Assembly: GCA_011389735.1 (NCBI GenBank) | Contig: JAABTS010000023.1 | Span: 1-48,967, forward strand | Direction: 5' to 3' | From: Desulfobacteraceae bacterium | GTDB taxonomy: Bacteria > Desulfobacterota > Desulfobacteria > Desulfobacterales > JAABTS01 | DNA length: 48,967 nucleotides | Part shown: positions 43,659-48,967 of the stretch, piece by piece | Numbering within the stretch: position 1 is the stretch's first letter | Layout: each line of letters starts with the position of its first letter | The notes under the pieces: model-generated | The model's database searches: none | Told to the model about the DNA's origin: nothing | The model's input: only the letters and a program-made list of their open reading frames with translations | Program-made: the position numbers and the translations under genes

Positions 43659-44531
43659 ATGACCAGTGTTGCGGATATTCTTATCGAATCGCTTCCGTAT
43701 ATTCGTCGTTTTTACGGACTCACCGTTGTAGTCAAATACGGCGGCCACGCCATGGTGGATGAAAAACTGAAAGAGGATTTCGCCCGGGACGTTACGCTTC
43801 TAAAGTTCATCGGAATCAATCCCGTGGTGGTTCACGGCGGAGGCCCTCAGATCAATCGGGTGCTTGATCGAATGGGCGTCCGGCCCACGTTTGTCAGGGG
43901 AATGAGAATGACGGACGAAGAGACCATGGACGTGGTGGAAATGGTGCTGGGCGGTAAAGTCAATAAGGCCATTGTCGCTCAAATTAACAGCAACGGCGGG
44001 CATGCGGTCGGCCTCAGCGGTAAGGACGGGGGGCTTATCCTGGCGGAAAAAATGCATATCACCGTTCAGGAAAACAGGGACACTCCGCCTGAAATTATCG
44101 ATCCGGGCCTTGTCGGACGGGTTAAAAACATCAAAACGGATATTATCCACACTCTGATTCAGAACAACTTTATCCCGGTCATCGCCCCGGTGGGAGCCGG
44201 CGCATCGGGGGAAACCTACAACATCAACGCCGATCTGGTCGCCGCGAACATTGCGGGCGCTCTATCCGCATCCCGGCTGATTTTGATGACCGATGTGGAC
44301 GGTGTACTGGACGCACATGGCGATTTGATCACATCCGTGGAGGCGGGCGATATGAAGGCCATGATCGAAGCGGACGTCATTACCGGAGGAATGATTCCAA
44401 AGGTCGAATACGCCTTCGAAGCCCTTGCGCATGGAGTGGAAAAAGTTCATATTATCAACGGAAAAAGATCCCATGCGCTGCTGCTCGAGCTGTTTACGGA
44501 CAGTGGTATTGGAACGGAGATCAAGGCATGA
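43659..44531 (+). CDS. argB: Acetylglutamate kinase
   Basis: It phosphorylates N-acetylglutamate in arginine synthesis. The 290 aa show VVKYGGHAM near residue 21, [22 protein letters not shown], and the C-terminal [40 protein letters not shown]. The short basic-hydrophobic N-terminal helix ([20 protein letters not shown]) is typical of the arginine-feedback-inhibited hexameric type. It overlaps argD by 4 nt. Confidence 0.96.
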   Translation: MTSVADILIESLPYIRRFYGLTVVVKYGGHAMVDEKLKEDFARDVTLLKFIGINPVVVHGGGPQINRVLDRMGVRPTFVRGMRMTDEETMDVVEMVLGGKVNKAIVAQINSNGGHAVGLSGKDGGLILAEKMHITVQENRDTPPEIIDPGLVGRVKNIKTDIIHTLIQNNFIPVIAPVGAGASGETYNINADLVAANIAGALSASRLILMTDVDGVLDAHGDLITSVEAGDMKAMIEADVITGGMIPKVEYAFEALAHGVEKVHIINGKRSHALLLELFTDSGIGTEIKA

Positions 44532-45733
44532 TTGAAATGATGAAGCGGGCGGAAAAAGTTCTGGCTGCGACCTACAAACGGTTCCCGGTGGTTGTCACCG
44601 AAGGTAAAGGCGCTGAATTATGGGACGGCTCCGGGAAAAAATATCTCGATTTCGTATCGGGAATCGCCGTGTGCAATATCGGCCACGCCCATCCTCGAAT
44701 AGCCGAAGTTCTGGCAAAGCAGGCGAACACCTTGCTGCATGTGTCCAACCTCTATTATACGGTTCCTCAAATCGAACTGGCCGAATGGCTTGTTGATAGA
44801 AGCTTTGCGGACCGCGTTTTTTTCTGCAACAGCGGAGCCGAAGCCAATGAAGCGGCGATCAAGCTGGCCCGCCGGTATTACAAGAAAAAAGCGACGCCTT
44901 CCCGGTATCGGATTGTGTCCATGAAAAAATCGTTCCATGGAAGGACGATGGCCACATTATCGGCGACCGGGCAAAAAAAAATTCGAGAGGGGTATGATCC
45001 GGTGCTTCAAGGGTTTGATTACGCCGAATTCAATGATATCAAGTCCCTGGAAGATACGATATGTCCTGAAACATGCGCGGTCATGCTCGAACCAATTCAA
45101 GGCGAAGGCGGAATCATATGTCCGGATAAAGACTATTTGAAAGCCGTGTCTGAAATTTGCCGTAAACGGGATTTACTTTTGATTTTCGACGAGGTTCAAA
45201 CCGGTTTGGGAAGAACGGGAGCGCTGTTCGCCTATGAACATTTCGATGTGACACCGGACATTATGACCCTTGCCAAAGCGTTGGGCGCCGGCCTGCCGAT
45301 CGGCGCTATGCTGGCGACCGAAAAAATCGCTTCGGCCTTTGACGCCGGATCTCACGCCACCACTTTCGGCGGCGGGCCGGCCATTACCGCGGCGGCTTTG
45401 GAAAACTTGAAAATTATCGAGGAAACCGGCCTTTCGGAAAACTCCCGGATTTTGGGCGAATATTTCAAAGCCCGGTTGCTCGAACTCAAGGACCGGTACG
45501 GCCGTTATATTGTCGATGTCAGAGGCGTAGGGCTTTTGACGGGGATGAAACTCAAAATCAGTGGGGATCCCATTGTCCGAGCGGCAATGGAAAAAGGGTT
45601 CCTCATCAATTGTATTCAGGAAGCAATACTTCGATTCGCTCCGCCATTGATTATCGGCGAAAAAGAAATCGACGCGTTGCTGGCCTGTCTGGACGCCGTA
45701 TTCAGCTCGATTTCAACGGAAGATGTTTCATGA
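44528..45733 (+). CDS. argD: Acetylornithine aminotransferase
   Basis: This PLP enzyme of 401 aa makes N-acetylornithine from N-acetylglutamate semialdehyde. Signatures are [35 protein letters not shown], the [20 protein letters not shown] aspartate motif and the PLP-Lys segment [17 protein letters not shown]. It is coupled to argB. A class III aminotransferase of other specificity is possible from sequence alone, but the arg context settles it. argF, which usually follows, is not here. Confidence 0.95.
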   Translation: MIEMMKRAEKVLAATYKRFPVVVTEGKGAELWDGSGKKYLDFVSGIAVCNIGHAHPRIAEVLAKQANTLLHVSNLYYTVPQIELAEWLVDRSFADRVFFCNSGAEANEAAIKLARRYYKKKATPSRYRIVSMKKSFHGRTMATLSATGQKKIREGYDPVLQGFDYAEFNDIKSLEDTICPETCAVMLEPIQGEGGIICPDKDYLKAVSEICRKRDLLLIFDEVQTGLGRTGALFAYEHFDVTPDIMTLAKALGAGLPIGAMLATEKIASAFDAGSHATTFGGGPAITAAALENLKIIEETGLSENSRILGEYFKARLLELKDRYGRYIVDVRGVGLLTGMKLKISGDPIVRAAMEKGFLINCIQEAILRFAPPLIIGEKEIDALLACLDAVFSSISTEDVS

Positions 45734-45737
45734 ATGT

Positions 45738-45799
45738 GTCCGCCGGAAATTCAATTCCATTGTTGTCGGCCCGGAATATACGATTTCTGAAAACCTGTA
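45738..45799. repeat. R1 element with internal deletion, copy O
   Basis: An arm CCGGAAATTCAATTCCATTG...GTCGGCCCGGAATATACG joins directly to the tip of the other arm (ATTTCTGAAAACCTGTAG). It lies between argD and argG, where argF would be expected. Confidence 0.65.
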
Positions 45800-45830
45800 G
45801 CTAAAGTTAAAAAGGATTCCATAAAACAAA

Positions 45831-47033
45831 ATGGCTCAAAAATTGAACAAAGTGGTGCTGGCGTATTCCGGAGGCCTGGATACATCCGTTATTTTACGGT
45901 GGTTGATCGAAACCTATGATTGTCAAGTGATCGCGTTTTCAGCGGATATCGGCCAGGAGGAGGAACTGGCCAGTGTCCGGGAGAACGCGTTGGCGACCGG
46001 CGCGTCAGACGTGTATATCGAAGATTTAAGAGAAATTTTTGTCAAGGATTACGTCTTCCCTGCTTTTCGCGCCAATGCGATTTATGAAGGAGAATATCTG
46101 CTGGGGACATCTCTGGCGAGACCGCTGATCGCGAAAAAACAGATTGAAATAGCCCACGCTGAAGGCGCTGACGCAGTTAGCCACGGCGCCACGGGCAAGG
46201 GCAACGATCAGGTGAGGTTTGAACTGAGCTATCTGGCGCTCGATCCTTCCATTCTAATCATCGCTCCCTGGAGGGAATGGGATTTGAATTCCCGGACTCA
46301 GTTGATCGATTATGCGAAGAAGCACGGAATTCCGGTTCCCGCGTCGCGGGCCAAACCTTACAGTACGGATCGCAATTTGCTCCATATCAGCTATGAAGGC
46401 GGTATCCTGGAAGATCCCTGGATTCGGCCGCCCGATGATATCTATACGCTGACCACATCCCCCCTGGATGCTCCCGATGAGCCGGAAGTCATTGAAATCA
46501 CATTTAAACAGGGCGACCCTTGCGCAATAGACGATACTCCTCTGTCACCGGCCGACCTGCTAAAACAGCTAAATGTAATTGGCGGACGCCACGGCGTGGG
46601 CCGTGCGGATATCGTGGAAAACCGTTACGTCGGCATGAAATCTAGAGGGGTTTATGAAACGCCGGGGGGAACCGTGTTGCGGAAAGCGCACATGGCCCTG
46701 GAATCGATCACCCTGGATCGGGAAGTCATGCATCTGAGAGATTCATTGATACCGAAATATTCAGAACTGATTTATTACGGGTTCTGGTTTTCCCCTGAAA
46801 TGAAGCTGATGCAGAACATGATCGACATGACCCAGGCCAGGGTGTCCGGAGTCGTTCGGGTGGAACTTTATAAGGGCAATTGCGGAATTCTGGGGCGTAA
46901 ATCGGACAATTCCATTTACAATGCGGATTTCGCGACTTTTGAAGAAGATCATGTTTACAACCAAAAGGACGCTGAGGGTTTTATTCGTCTGAATGCGCTC
47001 AGATTGCGTATTCAAAAAATGTTGCTGAGTTAA
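45831..47033 (+). CDS. argG: Argininosuccinate synthase
   Basis: It condenses citrulline and aspartate with ATP. The 400 aa begin [19 protein letters not shown] (PP-loop nucleotide motif), followed by [33 protein letters not shown] and the [24 protein letters not shown]-type stretch. An AAAAGGA stands about 13 nt before the ATG. It is separated from argD by 97 nt and from argH by an R1 copy, an R3 element and the MORN gene. Confidence 0.97.
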   Translation: MAQKLNKVVLAYSGGLDTSVILRWLIETYDCQVIAFSADIGQEEELASVRENALATGASDVYIEDLREIFVKDYVFPAFRANAIYEGEYLLGTSLARPLIAKKQIEIAHAEGADAVSHGATGKGNDQVRFELSYLALDPSILIIAPWREWDLNSRTQLIDYAKKHGIPVPASRAKPYSTDRNLLHISYEGGILEDPWIRPPDDIYTLTTSPLDAPDEPEVIEITFKQGDPCAIDDTPLSPADLLKQLNVIGGRHGVGRADIVENRYVGMKSRGVYETPGGTVLRKAHMALESITLDREVMHLRDSLIPKYSELIYYGFWFSPEMKLMQNMIDMTQARVSGVVRVELYKGNCGILGRKSDNSIYNADFATFEEDHVYNQKDAEGFIRLNALRLRIQKMLLS

Positions 47034-47041
47034 TAGGGTGT

Positions 47042-47147
47042 TATAGGTTTTCAGAGATTACATTTCACAAGGCGACAGGCCCGGGACAATACCGTTCGTA
47101 TATCCCGGGCCGACAACCCAATGAAATTCAATTTCCGGCAAACTATA
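47042..47147. repeat. R1 element, copy P (near-consensus, 106 bp)
   Basis: One of the best-preserved copies: TATAGGTTTTCAGAGATTAC at the left, TTCAATTTCCGGCAAACTATA at the right, with the inner stem GGCCCGGGA (47078 region) pairing with TCCCGGGCC around ATACCGTTCGTA. The right TATA end forms part of the target duplication of the adjoining R3 element. Confidence 0.85.
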
Positions 47148-47149
47148 TA

Positions 47150-47268
47150 GCGGCTGAACGAAAACCCTCTTACGCTTCCAGGGGATTTGCAATCCCCGTT
47201 GGCCGCGAGAGGGGACGCGCGGGTTACAAACCCGCTCAGAGCCGTATTGTGAATCTTTTCGTTCAAGC
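47150..47268. mobile_element. R3 non-autonomous element, copy c (119 bp)
   Basis: Ends GCGGCTGAACGAAAAC and, in complement, GCTTGAACGAAAAGA. The flanks are ACTATATA (47142-47149) and ACTATATA (47269-47276), an exact 8-bp duplication lying over the right terminus of R1 copy P. The interior contains GGGGATTTGCAATCCCC and GCGGGTTACAAACCCGC, then CTCAGAGCC. Confidence 0.85.
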
Positions 47269-47307
47269 ACTATATAATTTTGTTTCCCAAACGAAAGGAG
47301 GGTATTC

Positions 47308-48303
47308 ATGAACCTGTTGAAACGTATCGTGGTATTATCCCTCTGTTTATTTCCGGTTGTCTCCCATGCGGAATGCACCAGAGGCGACTGTGTAAACGGA
47401 AAAGGAACTTATCTTCATCTGGACGGTTCCAAATACGAAGGGGAATTCAAGAACGACAAGTATCATGGACAGGGCGTATACACGCACAACGACGGGGCTG
47501 TATATAAAGGCGGATTCCGTGATGGAAAGTATGACGGACGCGGAGTGTTTACCGATACCGACGGCTCCAAATATGAAGGTGAATTCAAAGACGGGAGATA
47601 CCACGGGCAGGGAACCTTCAGCCATCCGGACGGTTCCAGCTACACCGGTGAATTCAAGAACGGAGAATACAGCGGACAGGGGACTTTCATTCACGCCGAC
47701 GGATCGAAATACGAAGGCGATTACCTGAACGGGAAGTACAATGGATTCGGAACCTTTACCTATCGTGACGGATCGAAATATACGGGCCAGTTCAAAGACG
47801 GTAAATTCAACGGCAAGGGAAAGTTCGTTTATGAGGACGGGTCGAAATATGAAGGAGGGTTTGTCGACGGCGTGTATGAAGGCCGGGGCGTATTTACCAT
47901 GTCCGACGGATCGAAATACGAGGGTGAGTTCGAAAACGGCAAATATAACGGCCAGGGCGTGTTTACCATGTCCGACGGATCGAAATATTTCGGCGGTTTT
48001 AAGGACGGGCTCTATGACGGCCGGGGAACGTATATTCACGCGGACGGTTCGAAATACGAAGGCGAATTCCGCAACGGAGAATATAACGGTCAGGGAACTT
48101 TTACCTTCCCTGACGGATCGATTTACGTCGGAGAATTCCGGAATGGTGAATTCCACGGCAAGGGGCTTTTCCGCCATTCGGACGGTTCGAAATACGAAGG
48201 CGATTTCAGGGACGGAAAATATAACGGTCGCGGCGTATTTATTCATTCGGACGGCTCCCGGGTCGAAGGATGGTTCAAAGACGGCGCCTACATTGAACAA
48301 TAA
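47308..48303 (+). CDS. Secreted MORN-repeat protein
   Basis: The 331 aa have a Sec signal (MNLLKRIVVLSLCLFPVVSHA, cleavage likely after SHA) and then 13 tandem 23-residue MORN repeats of the form YxGxGxFxxxDGSKYEGEFxxG, filling the mature protein. MORN repeats form elongated beta-hairpin sheets; some bind lipids or other proteins. No other domain is present. AAAGGAGG stands 6 nt before the ATG. It lies between argG and argH, 14 nt before the latter, so it shares or replaces an arg-operon position. A periplasmic or surface role is inferred; no link to arginine is evident. Confidence 0.9.
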   Translation: MNLLKRIVVLSLCLFPVVSHAECTRGDCVNGKGTYLHLDGSKYEGEFKNDKYHGQGVYTHNDGAVYKGGFRDGKYDGRGVFTDTDGSKYEGEFKDGRYHGQGTFSHPDGSSYTGEFKNGEYSGQGTFIHADGSKYEGDYLNGKYNGFGTFTYRDGSKYTGQFKDGKFNGKGKFVYEDGSKYEGGFVDGVYEGRGVFTMSDGSKYEGEFENGKYNGQGVFTMSDGSKYFGGFKDGLYDGRGTYIHADGSKYEGEFRNGEYNGQGTFTFPDGSIYVGEFRNGEFHGKGLFRHSDGSKYEGDFRDGKYNGRGVFIHSDGSRVEGWFKDGAYIEQ

Positions 48304-48317
48304 TTGGTTTCAGCACC

Positions 48318-48967
48318 ATGACGGATAAAAAACTCTGGAGCGGCAGGTTCAGCGGAAGCACCGAGACGGTGGTCGAATCCTTCACCGCTTCCATCGATTA
48401 TGATAAAGCTTTATATCAATACGATATCGACGGCAGCGTCGCTCATTGCAAAATGCTCGCCAGGCAGGCAATTATCTCCGATAAGGATGCGGACGCCATT
48501 ATCGGCGGGTTGGAGACCATCCGACGGGAAATTGAACAAAACCGGTTTCAATACGATAACAAGCTGGAAGATATTCATATGCATATCGAATCCAGACTTG
48601 CGGAAATTATCGGTCCCGCCGCCTTGAAACTTCACACCGCACGAAGCCGGAACGACCAGATAGCGCTGGATATCCGCTTGTATCTTCGGGACGAGTCCCA
48701 CCGGATTATAGCGCTTTTGACCGGGCTTAGAAAAGTTTTCGTGGCCTGGGCCAAAAACCATCCGGACGTGGTGGCGCCGGGATACACCCATCTTCAACGC
48801 GCCCAGCCCGTTCTGATGGCCCATCATTTTATGGCCTATTATGAAATGTTCACTAGAGATCAGGAGAGATTTACCGAAGGCTTGAAGCGGATTAACGTGT
48901 TTCCCCTGGGAAGCGCGGCCCTGGCCGGAACCACCTACCCGATCGACCGGGCTTACGCCGCAGGACT
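48318..48967 (+). CDS. argH: Argininosuccinate lyase (5' part, runs off the window)
   Basis: This enzyme splits argininosuccinate into arginine and fumarate. The 216 visible codons begin MTDKKLWSGRFSGSTE and continue without a stop to the window edge. Family signatures are LHTARSRNDQIALDIRL, GYTHLQRAQPVLMAHH (with the catalytic His) and FPLGSAALAGTTYPIDR. It starts 14 nt after the MORN gene stop, with no strong Shine-Dalgarno, so translation may be coupled to that gene. About half of the usual 460 aa is present. Confidence 0.95.
   Translation, partial: MTDKKLWSGRFSGSTETVVESFTASIDYDKALYQYDIDGSVAHCKMLARQAIISDKDADAIIGGLETIRREIEQNRFQYDNKLEDIHMHIESRLAEIIGPAALKLHTARSRNDQIALDIRLYLRDESHRIIALLTGLRKVFVAWAKNHPDVVAPGYTHLQRAQPVLMAHHFMAYYEMFTRDQERFTEGLKRINVFPLGSAALAGTTYPIDRAYAAG

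Noticed and set aside
47347-48300. 317-codon minus-strand frame with repeated FRSV segments
   Set aside because: The periodicity is the mirror of the MORN repeats on the other strand.

Overview
The window reads as a chromosome segment of a Gram-negative, probably Desulfobacterota (Desulfobacterales-type) bacterium. The reasons are an LptD outer-membrane assembly gene, a holB-ricT-metG cluster, small conserved proteins and a CxxC/CxxC sensor tail of the kind I associate with sulfate reducers, and housekeeping proteins of that lineage. This assignment is inference; no rRNA or tRNA gene was seen.

Layout. Minus strand, 0.5-11.6 kb: AI-2E-family transporter, pgk, a small Cys protein, radC, gpsA, gyrA, a second AI-2E-family transporter, a 51-aa membrane peptide and a thiolase. 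At 11.8-15.3 kb: an NRDE/TANGO2 protein, a REC-GGDEF diguanylate cyclase lacking the phospho-acceptor Asp, a six-TM protein with a Cys-rich tail and a small membrane protein. At 15.4-19.2 kb: a 1250-aa GlmS-like SIS protein. At 19.5-27.9 kb, a minus-strand run in transcription order: lptD, NusG-family paralog, IHF/HU protein, holB, ricT, metG and a penicillin-binding transpeptidase. From 28.4 kb most genes are on plus: acyl-CoA synthetase, uvrB, a SiaC-like protein, a peptide-binding protein, a remnant of an ABC_sub_bind protein, terC (minus), small proteins, coaBC, uracil-DNA glycosylase, a Rho_N-like protein, a HAD phosphatase, hslV, hslU and an arginine cluster (argB, argD, argG, a MORN-repeat protein, argH running off the end). 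argF is absent from that cluster.

The most unusual aspect is the intergenic DNA. Nearly every sizeable gap holds short non-coding elements of at least four families, named here R1-R4. R1 is an approximately 106-bp imperfect palindrome ending in TATA, with about 16 full or partial copies. R2 has termini GGGCTTGRTTCTAA-like and an 8-bp target duplication in all three copies (two exact, one 7/8), with interchangeable interiors. R3 has termini around TGAACGAAAA and one exact 8-bp duplication; its copies lie in or at the edge of R1. R4 has termini GGCATC...GTTTACA, one exact 8-bp duplication and an internal hexamer array. R2 and R3 are nested inside R1, so relative ages can be read. In three genes (pgk, the SiaC-like gene, hslV) the stop codon is formed by the TATAG end of an R1 copy. 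No transposase is encoded in the window, so these are non-autonomous.

No CRISPR array, prophage, riboswitch, rRNA or tRNA was found.
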